DNA from: Caldovatus sediminis | GTDB taxonomy: Bacteria > Pseudomonadota > Alphaproteobacteria > Acetobacterales > Acetobacteraceae | DNA length: 64,000 nucleotides | NCBI RefSeq assembly: GCF_014644455.1 | Contig: NZ_BMKS01000004.1 | Coordinates: forward strand, 124,001-188,000 | Direction: 5' to 3' | Part shown: piece by piece, positions 24,325-36,602 of the stretch | Numbering within the stretch: position 1 is the first letter of the stretch | Layout: every line of letters begins with the position of its first letter | Made by a program: the position numbers and the translations under genes | The notes under the pieces: generated by a model | The model's input: the letters and a program-made list of their open reading frames with translations, nothing else | Told to the model about the DNA's origin: nothing | Databases searched by the model: none

Positions 24325-25503
24325 ATGTCCGAGCTCAATGCCTGCATCGTCGGCTGGGCCCACAGCCGCTTCGGGAAGCTCGAGGACGCGCCGGACCTCG
24401 AGACGCTGATCGCCGGCGTCGCCCGCGCCGCCGTCGAGGACGCCGGCATCGCGCCTTCGGAGATCGACGCCGGCTTCGTCGGCGTGTTCGGCGAGGGCTT
24501 CACGCCGCAGGGCTTCCCCGCCTCGCTCGTGCTGCAGTCGGTTCCCGAGCTGCGCTTCAAGCCCATCACGCGGTTCGAGAACGCCTGCGCCACGGGGAGC
24601 GCCGCGATCCACGGCGCGCTCGACTTCCTCGCCGCGCGGCGCGGGCGCTTCGCGCTCGTCGTCGGGGCGGAGAAGATGACGGCGGTGCCCGGGCCGAAGG
24701 TCGGCGACATCCTGCTCACCGCGAGCTACCGCAGGACGGAGCAGGACATCGAGGGCGGCTTCGCCGGCGTCTTCGCCCGCATCGCCGAGGCCTATTTCCA
24801 GCGCCACGGCGACCAGTCCGACGCCCTCGCGGCGATCGCGGCGAAGAACCACCGCAACGGCGTCGACAACCCCTGGGCGCAGATGCGCAAGGACCTGGGC
24901 TACGCGTTCTGCCGCCAGGAGAGCGAGAAGAACCCCTACGTCGTGCGCCCGCTGAAGCGCACCGACTGCTCGCTCGTCTCCGACGGCGCCGCGGCGCTGG
25001 TGCTGACCGACGAGGAGACGGCGCGCGCCATGAACAAGGCGGTGCGCTTCCGCGCCGCCGTGCAGGTCAACGACTTCCTCCCCATCGCCGCGCGCGACAT
25101 CATCCGCTTCGAGGGCGCGCGCGAGGCCTGGAGGCGCGCCTACGACCAGGCGGGCGTGACGCTCGCCGACCTCTCCTTCGCCGAGACGCACGACTGCTTC
25201 ACCATCGCCGAGCTGATCGAGTACGAGGCGATGGGGCTGACGCCCGAGGGCCAGGGCGCGCGCGCCGCGCTCGAGGGCTGGACCGCGGCCGACGGGCGCC
25301 TGCCGGTGAACCGCTCGGGCGGGCTCAAGAGCAAGGGGCATCCGATCGGCGCCACCGGGGTCTCGATGCACGCGCTCGCGGCGATGCAGCTCACCGGCAC
25401 CGCCGGGGCGATGCAGCTGCCGAAGGCCGATCTCGGCGGCGTGTTCAACATGGGCGGCGCGGCGGTGGCAAATTACGTCTCGATCCTCGAGCGGCTGCGC
25501 TGA
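24325..25503 (+). CDS. Thiolase family protein (SCP-x/acetyl-CoA acetyltransferase-like)
   Basis: 392 residues. The acylated cysteine is in RFENACATGSAAIHGALDFL; conserved histidines are in AETHDCFTIAELIEYE and SKGHPIGATGVSMHAL. The C-terminal segment reads GGVFNMGGAAVANYVSILE, without the second cysteine (C-x-G) of biosynthetic thiolases, which is typical of the SCP-x-type branch. Such proteins cleave or modify acyl-CoAs, sometimes with a DUF35 partner, but no such gene is adjacent. Single gene between the SH3 membrane protein and a probable exported protein. Start at 24325 gives the family start ACIVGWAHSRFGK. Confidence 0.88.
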   Translation: MSELNACIVGWAHSRFGKLEDAPDLETLIAGVARAAVEDAGIAPSEIDAGFVGVFGEGFTPQGFPASLVLQSVPELRFKPITRFENACATGSAAIHGALDFLAARRGRFALVVGAEKMTAVPGPKVGDILLTASYRRTEQDIEGGFAGVFARIAEAYFQRHGDQSDALAAIAAKNHRNGVDNPWAQMRKDLGYAFCRQESEKNPYVVRPLKRTDCSLVSDGAAALVLTDEETARAMNKAVRFRAAVQVNDFLPIAARDIIRFEGAREAWRRAYDQAGVTLADLSFAETHDCFTIAELIEYEAMGLTPEGQGARAALEGWTAADGRLPVNRSGGLKSKGHPIGATGVSMHALAAMQLTGTAGAMQLPKADLGGVFNMGGAAVANYVSILERLR

Positions 25504-25656
25504 GGCCGCCGCGGGAGGGTCGGGAGCGGACGTCCGGCGTGCCGCGACGGCCTCGTCCCGGCGCGGGAGGGGCGGTCGGATGGCGGCCGATTGGCGGAAC
25601 CCGGCACGCGGGCGTACCGTTGTGCCAGCGTGCGCGCTTGCACGGGCCGATTTGCC

Positions 25657-26325
25657 ATGCGCGTCCAGGCTGCGATCCTGTTGCTGCCGCTGCTGGCCGG
25701 CCTCGGGCCGGGCGGCTGCGCGTCGCTGGCGGAGGCGCCGGGGGCTTCCATCGGTCGGCCTCAGCCCGCGGCGCCGGATGCCAGGGGGGCGCGGGCGGCG
25801 TCCGGGGGGCCGGCGCGACCGGCCGGCGCCGCGCCGCCCGCCGCCAGCGCCGCCGAGCGGGGCGAGGCGGGAGCGGGCACTCCGGCCGACACCGGCTTGG
25901 TTGCGGCCGATGCGGCATCGGCCGCGAGCGGCTCGTCCGGCGTGGACGGCGACGATGGCGGCGTCTGGCGGGTCCGGGCCGACGGCACGGTCGGCTGCGC
26001 CCTTCCCGGCCCGCTGCGCGTGGCGGTCGGCGAGGCGGCGCGGCCGGCGAGCCTGAGCCCGACCCAGCACCGCAGCGCGATCGTCGCGGCCTTCGACGAA
26101 GGCCGGTGCCTGACCGCGTTCCGGGCGAGCGAGTGGGCGCTGGTGCGCATCGAGGACGACCGTGCGCTGCTGCGCCTGACCCATCCGCTGCCCGGGCCCG
26201 ACGAGCCGCCGATCGAGCTCTGGTTCCTCCGCCGCCACCTGGTCCAACCGGAGCGTGCCGGCCGGCCTGGCGATGCAGCCGGCGGCCCGTCGCGCCTCGC
26301 CGACAACGACGCCGCGCGCCGCTGA
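25657..26325 (+). CDS. Probable exported protein of unknown function
   Basis: 222 residues from the ATG at 25657. A short signal peptide MRVQAAILLLPLLAGLGPGGC ends at Cys21; PGGC is a poor lipobox, so it is either a lipoprotein with an unusual box or a soluble secreted protein. An Ala/Pro-rich linker to residue ~95 is followed by a compact C-terminal domain (VWRVRADGTVGCALPGPLRVAV...HRSAIVAAFDEGRCLTAFRASEWALVRIEDDRALLRLTHP) with two cysteines that could pair. No family recognised. Next gene, cutA, starts about 95 bases downstream. Confidence 0.65.
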   Translation: MRVQAAILLLPLLAGLGPGGCASLAEAPGASIGRPQPAAPDARGARAASGGPARPAGAAPPAASAAERGEAGAGTPADTGLVAADAASAASGSSGVDGDDGGVWRVRADGTVGCALPGPLRVAVGEAARPASLSPTQHRSAIVAAFDEGRCLTAFRASEWALVRIEDDRALLRLTHPLPGPDEPPIELWFLRRHLVQPERAGRPGDAAGGPSRLADNDAARR

Positions 26326-26419
26326 CCGCAGGGCGGCATGGGCCCATGGCCGCGCGTTGCCGGCGGACCGGGTCGGGCCCATCTCCTCCGCGCCCCCCGG
26401 CGAAGGGATGGCGAGAGGC

Positions 26420-26761
26420 ATGACGACGGTCGAGGATCCGGTGCTCTGGGTCTACGTCACCGCGGCGGACGCCGAGGAGGCCCGCCGCATCGGGCGCGCG
26501 CTGGTCGAGGAGCGGCTGGCGGCCTGCGTGAACCTGCTGCCCGGACACACGGCGATCTACCGCTGGGAAGGCAGGATCGAGGAGGCCGCCGAGGCGGCGT
26601 TCGTCGCCAAGACCACCGCCGCGCGGTTCGAGGCGCTGCGCGCGCGCATCCGCGCCCTGCACAGCTACACCCTGCCCTGCCTCCTCGCCCTGCCGGCCGC
26701 CCGCGGCGACGCCGAATTCCTCGCCTGGGTGCGGGCGGAGACGGCGAGGGCGGAGGGCTGA
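26420..26761 (+). CDS. cutA: Divalent cation tolerance protein CutA
   Basis: 113 residues, normal for CutA1. The family core is LWVYVTAADAEEARRIGRALVEERLAACVNLLPGHTAIYRWEGRIEEAAEAAFVAKTTAARFEALRARIRALHSYTLPCLLALP. CutA is a very stable trimer linked to copper tolerance in bacteria, although its true role is unclear. The ATG at 26420 was chosen over 26408 because AAGGGA stands at a workable distance before it. Convergent with ispDF, 15 bases between the stops. Confidence 0.93.
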   Translation: MTTVEDPVLWVYVTAADAEEARRIGRALVEERLAACVNLLPGHTAIYRWEGRIEEAAEAAFVAKTTAARFEALRARIRALHSYTLPCLLALPAARGDAEFLAWVRAETARAEG

Positions 26762-26776
26762 TCGCGCCGTCCCGGC

Positions 26777-27931
26777 TCAGGCCGGCAGCAGCACCGTCGC
26801 CACGGCCTGCGCCGCGATGCCCTCGCCGCGGCCGGGGAAGCCCAGCCCCTCGGTGGTGGTGGCCTTGACCGAGATGCGCTCCGCCGGCGCCTCGAGCAGC
26901 GCCGCGAGCCGCGCGCGCATCGCCTCCGCGTGCGGCGCGATCCTCGGCCGCTCGCAGATCAGCGTCACGTCGGCGTTCGCCAGCACCCCGCCGCGGGCGG
27001 CGATGCGCGCGGCGGCGTGGCGCAGGAAGGCGGCGCTGTCGGCGTCCTTCCAGCGCGATTCCGAGGGCGGGAAGTGGCGGCCGATGTCGCCCTCGGCGAG
27101 CGCGCCGTAGATCGCGTCGCACAGCGCGTGGATGCCGACATCGGCATCGGAATGCCCGGCCAGGCCGAGCGGGAAGGGGAGGGTGACGCCGCACAGCACC
27201 AGCGGCCGGCCCTCGGCCAGGCGGTGCACGTCGAAGCCGGTGCCGGTGCGGGGGATCAGGCGGGCGAGCAGCAGGGATTCCACGCGGGCGAGGTCCTCGG
27301 GGAAGGTGATCTTCACGTTCGTCTCGGCGCCCGGGACCAGCGCCACCGTCTCGCCCGCCGCCTCGAGCAGCGCGGCGTCGTCCGTCGCCTCGGCGCGCGC
27401 GGCGCGGTGGGCGGCGAGCAGGGCGGCGAAGCGGAAGCCCTGCGGCGTCTGGGCGCGGTAGAGGCCCTCGCGCGGCACCGTCTGCACGACGCGGCCCGCT
27501 TCGCCGCGCTTGAGCGTGTCGGCCACCGGCTGGGCCGGGATGGCGCCGGGCGCCTGCTCCAGGGCTTCGAGGAGCCGGGCGACGGTGCCGGGCGGGATGA
27601 TCGGGCGCGCCGCATCGTGCACCAGCACGAGGCGCGGCGGCGTGCCGGCGGCGGCCAGGGCCTCGAGCCCGGCGCGAACGCTCGCCTGCCGCGCCGCGCC
27701 GCCGACGACGGGCGGCCGCACGGCCGGCAGGCCGTCGAGCGCGGCGGCGACGCGCGGTGCCTCCTCCGGCGCGCAGACCGGCAGGAGCGCGCCGATCCGG
27801 CCCTCGGCGAGGAGCGACTCCGCCGCCCAGCGGATCACGGGCCGGCCGAGGAGGGGCAGGAACTGCTTGGGCGTCCCGCCGCCGAACCGGCTCCCCCGGC
27901 CCGCGGCCATCAGCAGCGCGGCGATCTTCAT
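26777..27931 (-). CDS. ispDF: Bifunctional IspD/IspF enzyme of the MEP isoprenoid pathway
   Basis: 384 residues. Residues 1-~220 are IspD (CTP:2-C-methylerythritol 4-phosphate cytidylyltransferase): [24 protein letters not shown] and [14 protein letters not shown]. From ~225 the IspF domain (MECDP synthase) begins: [57 protein letters not shown], and the end [24 protein letters not shown]. Asp/His of DVH and the His of GHSDADV are the metal ligands. The fusion is common in alphaproteobacteria; the two activities act at non-consecutive steps (IspE lies between). Divergent from dusB. Confidence 0.95.
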   Translation of the reverse strand: MKIAALLMAAGRGSRFGGGTPKQFLPLLGRPVIRWAAESLLAEGRIGALLPVCAPEEAPRVAAALDGLPAVRPPVVGGAARQASVRAGLEALAAAGTPPRLVLVHDAARPIIPPGTVARLLEALEQAPGAIPAQPVADTLKRGEAGRVVQTVPREGLYRAQTPQGFRFAALLAAHRAARAEATDDAALLEAAGETVALVPGAETNVKITFPEDLARVESLLLARLIPRTGTGFDVHRLAEGRPLVLCGVTLPFPLGLAGHSDADVGIHALCDAIYGALAEGDIGRHFPPSESRWKDADSAAFLRHAAARIAARGGVLANADVTLICERPRIAPHAEAMRARLAALLEAPAERISVKATTTEGLGFPGRGEGIAAQAVATVLLPA

Positions 27932-28000
27932 GGCGCGCCTTTAGCCGCTGCCGCGCGGCGGCGCGAGCGGCGGCCGTGACAGATTCGTCTCCGAGCCGCG

Positions 28001-28029
28001 TTGCGGCCCAGGCCGCCGCCGCCTATTTT
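28001..28029 (+). promoter_or_regulatory. Candidate sigma-70 promoter of the dusB-ntr operon
   Basis: TTGCGG (28001-28006) and TATTTT (28024-28029) are exactly 17 bases apart, and the -10 lies in one of the few AT-rich spots in the area. The first base of the dusB ATG (28036) is seven bases beyond the -10, so the transcript would begin at or next to the start codon. No Shine-Dalgarno site is present, which fits a leaderless message. Confidence 0.4.
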
Positions 28030-28035
28030 GCCCAA

Positions 28036-29157
28036 ATGATGAGCACTCCATCCCGGCCGGACGAGACGGTGCCTACCCTGCGGCCGATTGACCTCGGTCA
28101 GGGCGTCCGGATTGCCACACCGGTCATCCTCGCGCCCATGTCCGGCGTCACCGACCTGCCCTTCCGCCGGCTCGTCCGCGCGCTGGGGGCGGGGCTGGTC
28201 GTCTCGGAGATGATCGCCTCCCAGGCGATGGTCCGCGAGAACCGGCAGACGCTGAAGATGGCCGAGGTGGAGCCCGCCGAGGGTCCCGACCGCCCCTCCT
28301 CCGTCCAGCTCGCCGGTTGCGAGCCGGCGGTGATGGCGGAGGCGGCGCGGATGGTCGCCGACCGCGGCGCGGCGATCGTGGACATCAATTTCGGCTGCCC
28401 GGTGAAGAAGATCGCCATCGGCCAGCAGGCCGGCAGCGCGCTGATGCGCGACGAGGTCCATGCCGCGCGCATCCTGGAGGCGACGGTCAGGGCCGTGCCG
28501 GACCGGCCGGTGACGCTCAAGATGCGCATGGGCTGGGACCATGCCTCGCTGAACGCGCCGCGCCTCGCCCGCATCGCCGAGCAGTGCGGCATCCGCATGG
28601 TCACGGTGCACGGCCGCACGCGCCAGCAGTTCTACTCCGGCAAGGCCGACTGGGACTTCATCCGCCGGGTGAAGGAGGCGGTCTCGATCCCGGTGATCGC
28701 CAACGGCGACATCGTCACGCTGGAGGACGCGGCGGAGGCGCTGCTCCGCTCGGGCGCCGACGGCCTGATGATCGGCCGGGGCTGCTACGGCCGCCCCTGG
28801 TTCCCGCGCCAGGTCGCCGAGTACCTCCGCGCCGGCGTCGCGCCGGAGGAGCCGCCGCTCGCCGAGCAGCTCGCCGTCCTGCTCGGGCATTTCCGCGCCA
28901 TGCTCGCGCATCACGGCGCGCAGGCCGGGGTGCGGATCGCGCGCAAGCACGTCGCCTGGTACTCCAGGGGTCTCCCGGGCTCGGCGGAGTTCCGCGTCGC
29001 GATCAACCAGGCGGAGACGCCGGAGGCCGCGGAGCGGCTGAGCCTCGGCTTCTACATGCCGCTGATCGAGCGCGGCGTGGCCGCGGTGCGCGCCGGCTTC
29101 GCCGCCCGCGGCGCGGCGGCGACGGACGGGGCCGATGCGGAGCGCCTGGCGGCATGA
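28036..29157 (+). CDS. dusB: tRNA-dihydrouridine synthase DusB
   Basis: 373 residues. FMN TIM-barrel enzyme reducing uridine in tRNA. Visible family marks: [33 protein letters not shown], the catalytic cysteine in [11 protein letters not shown] followed by [45 protein letters not shown] and [16 protein letters not shown]. This is the gene historically called nifR3, the first gene of the nifR3-ntrBC operon of Rhodobacter and relatives, and here it again precedes ntrB with an ATGA overlap. The start has two ATG codons in tandem (28036, 28039) and no Shine-Dalgarno site. Confidence 0.94.
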   Translation: MMSTPSRPDETVPTLRPIDLGQGVRIATPVILAPMSGVTDLPFRRLVRALGAGLVVSEMIASQAMVRENRQTLKMAEVEPAEGPDRPSSVQLAGCEPAVMAEAARMVADRGAAIVDINFGCPVKKIAIGQQAGSALMRDEVHAARILEATVRAVPDRPVTLKMRMGWDHASLNAPRLARIAEQCGIRMVTVHGRTRQQFYSGKADWDFIRRVKEAVSIPVIANGDIVTLEDAAEALLRSGADGLMIGRGCYGRPWFPRQVAEYLRAGVAPEEPPLAEQLAVLLGHFRAMLAHHGAQAGVRIARKHVAWYSRGLPGSAEFRVAINQAETPEAAERLSLGFYMPLIERGVAAVRAGFAARGAAATDGADAERLAA

Positions 29158-30322
29158 ACGAGGGCAGCGCCGCCATCCGCGCGTCCCGCGCGCGCCCCGC
29201 CCCGGCCGCGCCGCGCGCCGCGCCCGCCGCGCTGGGCGTGCCGCCGGACGCCGCCGCGATCCTCTCGGCGCTTCCCGTCGCCGCCGTGGTGCTCGACGCC
29301 GAGGACCGGTTCCGCGCCGCCAACCCCGCGGCGGAGCAGTTCTTCGACCTCTCCGCCGCCTCGCTCGCCGCCACCCCGCTGTCCGAGCTGCTGCCGGCCG
29401 ACAACCGGCTCTTCGCGCTGCTCGCGCAGGTGCGCCGCCTCGAGGCGCCGGTCTCCGACCACGACCTGACGCTGGAGAGCCCGCGCCTGCGCCGGCGCGG
29501 CGTCACCGCGCACGGCGCGCCGCTGCCGGAGCTGCCGGGCGGCGTGGTGCTGACCCTGCAGGACGGCTCGACCGCGCAGATGCTCGACCGCCAGCTCAAC
29601 TTCCGCGGCGCCGCGCGGGGGGCGAGCGCGATGGCGGCGATGCTGGCGCACGAGCTGAAGAACCCGCTCTCCGGCATCCGCGGGGCGGCGCAGCTCATCG
29701 AGCAGTCCGCCTCCGAGGCCGACCGCGAGCTGTGCCAGCTCATCCAGGACGAGGCCGACCGCATCCGCACCCTCGTGGACCGGATGGAGATGTTCTCCGA
29801 CCGGCCGGTGGAGAAGGCGGCGGTCAACATCCACCAGGTGCTCGACCACGTCCGGCGGGTGGCGCAGAGCGGCTTCGCGTCCCATCTGCGCATCGTGCAG
29901 GACTACGACCCCTCCCTGCCGCCCGTCTGGGGCAACCGCGACCAGCTCGTGCAGATCCTGCTCAACCTGGTCAAGAACGCGGCCGAGGCGGTGGATCCGC
30001 GCGCCGGCGAGATCGTGCTCGCCACCGCCTACCATCACGGGGTGCGGATCGCCGTGCCGGGCTCGCGCGAGCGCGTGCACCTGCCGCTGCAGGTGGCGGT
30101 GCGCGACAACGGGCCGGGCATCGAGGAGCGGGTGCGCGCGACCCTGTTCGAGCCCTTCGTGACGACGAAGCGCGGCGGCCAGGGCCTCGGCCTCGCCCTG
30201 GTCGCCAAGCTGGTCGCCGACCAGGGCGGGCTGATCGAGTGCGACAGCCGGCCCGGCCGCACCGTGTTCCGGCTCTTCCTGCCCGCGGCGCCGCCGGGCG
30301 CCGCCGCGACCGGAGGCGCGCA

Positions 30323-30326
<4 letters not shown>
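29154..30326 (+). CDS. ntrB: Nitrogen regulation sensor histidine kinase NtrB
   Basis: 390 residues, soluble. An N-terminal PAS domain ([29 protein letters not shown]) precedes the H-box [28 protein letters not shown]1 and G2 boxes follow as [24 protein letters not shown] and [10 protein letters not shown]. NtrB phosphorylates NtrC under nitrogen limitation and dephosphorylates it with PII when nitrogen is ample. The ATG overlaps the dusB stop (ATGA). The leader is more Ala/Pro-rich than in enteric NtrB. Confidence 0.94.
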
Positions 30327-31836
<1,510 letters not shown>

Positions 31837-31840
<4 letters not shown>

Positions 31841-34245
31841 CCGCGCCGCTGCGCCGTGCGCGCCAGGCGGGGAGCGGCGCCGCCGGCATTGCGGACCAGG
31901 GCGCCTCCGGGCCCGGAGGCGAGTCCGCGCCGCTGCTGCGCCGGCTCGGCGACCTGCTGCTCGGCCGGGCGGTGACGCTCGGCCTTGCCATCGGCGCGCT
32001 GCTGATGGGCGTCGCGACCTTCGTGGTGCTCTCGGGCGGCAGTCCGCTCGGCCCGACCAGTCCGGGGCAGGTGGTCGGCCTGGTGCTGGTCAACGCCGCC
32101 TTCGTGCTGCTGCTCGTCGCCTCGCTCGCGGCGCGGCTGGTGCGGATGTGGCTGGAGCGGCGCCGCGGCTCGGCCGGATCGCGCCTGCACGTGCGTCTGG
32201 TGCTGCTGTTCGGCGTGGTGGCGGTGGTGCCGGCGCTGCTGGTCGCGGGCTGGGCCGCCGTGTTCTTCAACCTCGGCATCCAGGCGTGGTTCAGCGACCG
32301 CGTCCAGACCGCGCTCGAGGCGAGCCTGCAGGCCAGCCGCGCCTACCTCGAGGAGCACCGCAACGCGATCCGCGCCGACGCGCTGGCGATGGCGAACGAG
32401 CTCAATCGCATCGTCGTGCTGCGCCCGGGGCCGATCCCCTTCGCCGACACGCTGGCCTTCCAGACCAGCCTGCTCGGCCTGACCTCGGCCACCGTGTTCG
32501 AGCCGGGCTCGCGCGTCCTCGCCGCCCATGCCGGCGAGGGCGCTGCGCCCGACCTGTCGCTGCTGCCCGCCGACGCCGTGGAGGCGGCGCAGGCGGGCGA
32601 GGTGGTGGTGCTGCCGGGCGGGTCGGAGAGCCGGGTGAGCGCCCTGGTCAGTCTCAACGTCGGCCCGGGCCTGCTGCTGCTGGTGGACCGCCCGCTCGAC
32701 CCCGGCGTGCTCGACCACATGCGGACCACCGCGCTCGCCTACCAGGAATACGCGGAGCTCGACCGCAACCGGGGGGGGCTGCAGATCACCTTCGCGGTGA
32801 TCTTCGCTATCGCCGCCCTGCTCGTGCTGCTCGCCGCCGTGCTGATCGGGCTGGTGCTGGCCAACCAGCTCGCCCGGCCGATCTCCCGCCTGATCCACGC
32901 CGCGGAGCGGGTGCGCGCCGGCGACCTCGCGACCCGGGTCGAGGAGGGGCGCGCCGACGACGAGATCGCCTCCCTCTCCCGCGCCTTCAACCGCATGACC
33001 AGCCAGCTCGCCGCGCAGCGGGCCGAGCTGATGGAGGCCTACCGCCAGATCGACGAGCGCCGGCGCTTCACCGAGACGGTGCTGGCCGGCGTCTCGGCCG
33101 GCGTGGTCGGGCTCGACCCGGACGGGCGGGTCAACCTGCCCAACCGCAGCGCCTCGGCCCTGCTCGGGGTGGACATGGACGCCGCGATCGGCCTGCCGCT
33201 GGCCGGGGTGGTACCGGAGTTCGCGGCCCTGCTCGAGCAGGCGCGCGCCGCCCCTGCGCGCTCGCACACGGCGGAGATCCGCATCGGGCCCCCGGCGCAC
33301 CGGCGCACCCTGCTTGCGCGGATCGGCGGCATGACGCAGGGCGAGGCGGTCGCGGGCTACGTGCTGACCTTCGACGACATCAGCGAGCTGCTCGCCGCCC
33401 AGCGCAAGGCGGCCTGGGCGGACGTGGCGCGGCGCATCGCGCACGAGATCAAGAACCCGCTGACGCCGATCCAGCTCTCCGCCGAGCGGCTGAAGCGGCG
33501 CTACCTCAAGGAGATCCGGTCGGATCCGGAGACCTTCAGGGCGTGCACGGACACGATCGTCCGCCAGGTCGGCGACATCGGGCGCATGGTGGACGAGTTC
33601 TCCGCCTTCGCCCGCATGCCGCAGCCGGTGATCCGGCCCGAGGAGCTGGCCCAGGTGGTGCGCGAGGCGCTGGTCCTGCAGCGCGACGCCCATCCCGAGA
33701 TCGCCTACGAGGTGCGACTGCCCGACCAGGCGCCGGCCGTCCCCTGCGACCGGCGGCTGCTCGGCCAGGCCCTGACGAACCTGCTGCAGAACGCGGCCGA
33801 CGCCATCGCCATGCGCCGGGAGCGCGAATCGGCCCGGCCGGACCGCGCCGGGTCCGATCACGTCAGCGACAGCACGGCCGCGGAGCCCGGGCCCGCCGGC
33901 CGGATCACGGTCATCCTCGAAGCCTGCGGCGACGCGGCCCGCCTGGCCGTGGAGGACGACGGGATCGGCCTGCCGCAGGGCGAGGAGCGCGACCGCCTGG
34001 CCGAGCCCTACGTCACCCACAAGCCCAAGGGGACCGGACTCGGCCTTGCCATCGTGAAGAAGATCATGGAGGACCATGGGGGCGGGCTCGTGCTGGAGGA
34101 CCGGCAGGACGGGCCCGGCGCCCGGGCGGTGCTGACCCTGCCGCTGCGGCCCGGCACGGCCGGGGCGGGGGAACGCGGCGGGGCGGGGTCCGTGGCGGAG
34201 TCGCGGATCGAGGGGGAGGGGATGAGGCTCGCGCATGGCGCATGA
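31837..34245 (+). CDS. ntrY: Membrane sensor histidine kinase NtrY
   Basis: 802 residues from GTG 31837 (GTGA overlap with ntrC). Membrane segments lie at [68 protein letters not shown] and, after a ~200-residue periplasmic domain, [31 protein letters not shown] domain ([21 protein letters not shown]), a PAS domain and the kinase core follow: H-box [29 protein letters not shown]-box [13 protein letters not shown]-box [18 protein letters not shown]. NtrY with NtrX responds to nitrogen, redox or envelope cues in alphaproteobacteria. It overlaps ntrX by 11 bases. Confidence 0.95.
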
Positions 34246-35695
34246 GATCCTGATCGTGGACGACGAGCCCGACATCCGCGCCCTCATCGAGGGCATCCTG
34301 ACGGATGAGGGCTACGAGTGCCGCCAGGCGCACAACAGCGATTCGGCGCTGGCGGCGTTCCGGCAGCGGCGGCCCTCGCTCGCCATCCTCGACGTCTGGC
34401 TGCAGAACTCGCGCCTGGACGGGCTCGGGCTGCTCTCCGTCATGCAGCGGGAGGAGCCGCAGGTCCCCTGCGTCATGATCTCCGGCCACGGCACGATCGA
34501 GATGGCCGTGCAGGCGATCCAGCAGGGCGCCTACGACTTCATCGAGAAGCCGTTCAAGTCGGACCGCCTGCTGCTGGTCATCGCCCGCGCGCTGGAGGCG
34601 GCGCGCCTGCGGCGCGAGAACTCCGAGCTGCGCCTGCGCGCCGGGCCGGAGACCGAGCTGGTCGGCGTGTCCTCCAGCATGGTCCAGCTGCGCGGCGCCA
34701 TCGAGAAGGTGGCGCCGACCGGGAGCCGCGTGCTGATCACCGGCCCGGCCGGATCGGGCAAGGAGGTGGCGGCGCGCATGATCCACGCCCGCTCGCGCCG
34801 CGCCGACGGGCCGTTCGTCGCCCTCAACTGCGCCACCCTCAACCCGGCGCGCTTCGAGGAGGAGCTGTTCGGCGTCGAGGCCGGGTCCGACCCGATCGCG
34901 CAGCCGCGCCGCGCCGGGGTGCTGGAACGCGCGCATGGCGGCACCCTGCTGCTCGACGAGGTGGCCGACATGCCGCTCGAGACGCAGGGCAAGATCGTCC
35001 GCGCCCTGCAGGAGCAGGGCTTCGAGCGGGTCGGCGGCGCGACGCGCGTCAAGGTGGACGTGCGCGTGCTGGCGACCACCAACCGCGACCTCCAGGCCGA
35101 GATCGGCGCCGGGCGGTTCCGCGAGGACCTCTACTACCGGCTCGCCGTCGTGCCGCTGAAGGTGCCGCCGCTGCGCGAGCGGCGCGACGACGTGCCGGTG
35201 CTGGCGCGCCACTTCATGGCCCGCTCCGGCGAGACCTCGGGCCTGCCGCCGCGCGTGCTGGCCGAGGACGCGCTCGCCGCGATGCAGGCCTACGACTGGC
35301 CGGGCAACGTCCGCGAGCTGCGCAACCTGATCGACTGGCTGCTGATCATGGCGCCCGGCGAGGCCAGGGACCCGATCCGGGCCGACATGCTGCCGCCGCA
35401 GGTCGGCGCCGCGGCGCCGGCGATGCTCAAGCTCGACCGGTCGAGCGAGATCATGACGCTGCCGCTGCGCGAGGCGCGCGAGCTGTTCGAGCGGCAGTAC
35501 CTGGAGGCGCAGCTCCTGCGCTTCGGCGGCAACATCAGCCGCACCGCGAACTTCGTCGGCATGGAGCGCAGCGCCCTGCACCGCAAGCTGAAGTTCCTCG
35601 GCGTGCAGGCGGAGGACCGGCTGGGATCGTCCTCCGGGGCCGCCGCGCCGGCGGCCGCCGCGGCGGCGTCGGGCGCGGCGACGCCGGGCGCCTGA
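34235..35695 (+). CDS. ntrX: Response regulator NtrX, AAA+ domain without GAFTGA
   Basis: 486 residues. Receiver: [18 protein letters not shown], Asp in [19 protein letters not shown], Lys in [12 protein letters not shown]+ domain: Walker A GPAGSGKE (degenerate for G-x-x-x-x-GK[S/T]), Walker [12 protein letters not shown]-finger region [24 protein letters not shown]. Between ELFG and the Walker B the sequence is [23 protein letters not shown], so the GAFTGA loop that touches sigma-54 is missing. C-terminal Fis-type [30 protein letters not shown]. NtrX therefore probably regulates sigma-70 genes or by repression. ATG 34235 lies inside the ntrY end. Confidence 0.94.
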   Translation: MAHEILIVDDEPDIRALIEGILTDEGYECRQAHNSDSALAAFRQRRPSLAILDVWLQNSRLDGLGLLSVMQREEPQVPCVMISGHGTIEMAVQAIQQGAYDFIEKPFKSDRLLLVIARALEAARLRRENSELRLRAGPETELVGVSSSMVQLRGAIEKVAPTGSRVLITGPAGSGKEVAARMIHARSRRADGPFVALNCATLNPARFEEELFGVEAGSDPIAQPRRAGVLERAHGGTLLLDEVADMPLETQGKIVRALQEQGFERVGGATRVKVDVRVLATTNRDLQAEIGAGRFREDLYYRLAVVPLKVPPLRERRDDVPVLARHFMARSGETSGLPPRVLAEDALAAMQAYDWPGNVRELRNLIDWLLIMAPGEARDPIRADMLPPQVGAAAPAMLKLDRSSEIMTLPLREARELFERQYLEAQLLRFGGNISRTANFVGMERSALHRKLKFLGVQAEDRLGSSSGAAAPAAAAAASGAATPGA

Positions 35696-35723
35696 GCGCC
35701 CGACGCAGGGCGAGGAAGGGGGC

Positions 35724-36602
35724 ATGTCGCGCATCGCCTACGTCAACGGCCGCTACCTGCCGCAGCGCTTCGCCGCGGTGAACATCGAGGACCGCGGCTA
35801 CCAGTTCGGCGACGGCATCTACGAGGTGGTGCACGTCCACGACGGCCGCCTGATAGACGAGGACCGCCACCTCGACCGGCTGGAGCGGTCCCTGCGCGAG
35901 ATCAGGCTGCCGATGCCGATGCCGCGCGCCGCGCTGCGCCTCGTGCTGCGCGAGGTGGCGCGGCGCAACCGCGTGGCCGAGGGCCTGCTCTACATGCAGG
36001 TGACGCGCGGCGTCGCCCGGCGCGACCACGCCTTCCCGTCGAAGCCCGTGCCGCCGGCGCTGGTGGTGACCATCAGGCGCATCCCGCCCTACCCGACCGA
36101 GGTGGACTCCTGGGCGGCGGCGGCGATCCTGATGCCCGACCTGCGCTGGGCGCGGCGCGACATCAAGAGCGTCAACCTGCTGCCGAACGTCCTCGCCCGC
36201 CAGGCGGCGAAGGAGCGGGGCGCCCTGGAAGCCGTGCTCTACGACGAGGCCACGGGCATCGTCACCGAGGGCGCGGCGACGAATTTCTGGATCGTGGACG
36301 AGCACGGCGTGCTGCGCACGCGCCATCTTGACCACGCGATCCTGCCCGGCTGCACCCGGGGCGCGCTGCTGGCCGAGCTGCGCGAGGCCGGCATCCCCTG
36401 CGAGGAGCGCGCCTTCACCGTCGAGGAGGCGCGCCGGGCGCGCGAGGCGTTCATCACCTCCGCCACCTCCTTCGTGAAGCCGATCACGCGGCTCGACGGC
36501 CGGCCGGTCGGCGACGGCGCGGTCGGGCCGGTGGCGCGCCGGCTGTTCGACCTGTTCGCGCGCCACGTGAAGGGCCCGCCGCGCAACGCGGCCGCGGCGT
36601 GA
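35724..36602 (+). CDS. dat: D-amino-acid aminotransferase (class IV PLP enzyme)
   Basis: 292 residues. MSRIAYVNGRYLPQRFAAVNIEDRGYQFGDGIYEV is the standard start of fold-type IV transaminases; the PLP lysine is in ARRDIKSVNLLPNVLARQAAKERGALEAVL, and the phosphate/cofactor Glu-Gly in VTEGAATNFWIVD. D-amino acid transaminase is the usual call for this gene in the alphaproteobacterial ntrX-dat-hfq neighbourhood, although related branched-chain or aminodeoxychorismate lyase activities cannot be excluded by eye. AGGAAGGGGGC precedes the ATG. It is joined to the next gene by GTGA. Confidence 0.88.
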   Translation: MSRIAYVNGRYLPQRFAAVNIEDRGYQFGDGIYEVVHVHDGRLIDEDRHLDRLERSLREIRLPMPMPRAALRLVLREVARRNRVAEGLLYMQVTRGVARRDHAFPSKPVPPALVVTIRRIPPYPTEVDSWAAAAILMPDLRWARRDIKSVNLLPNVLARQAAKERGALEAVLYDEATGIVTEGAATNFWIVDEHGVLRTRHLDHAILPGCTRGALLAELREAGIPCEERAFTVEEARRAREAFITSATSFVKPITRLDGRPVGDGAVGPVARRLFDLFARHVKGPPRNAAAA

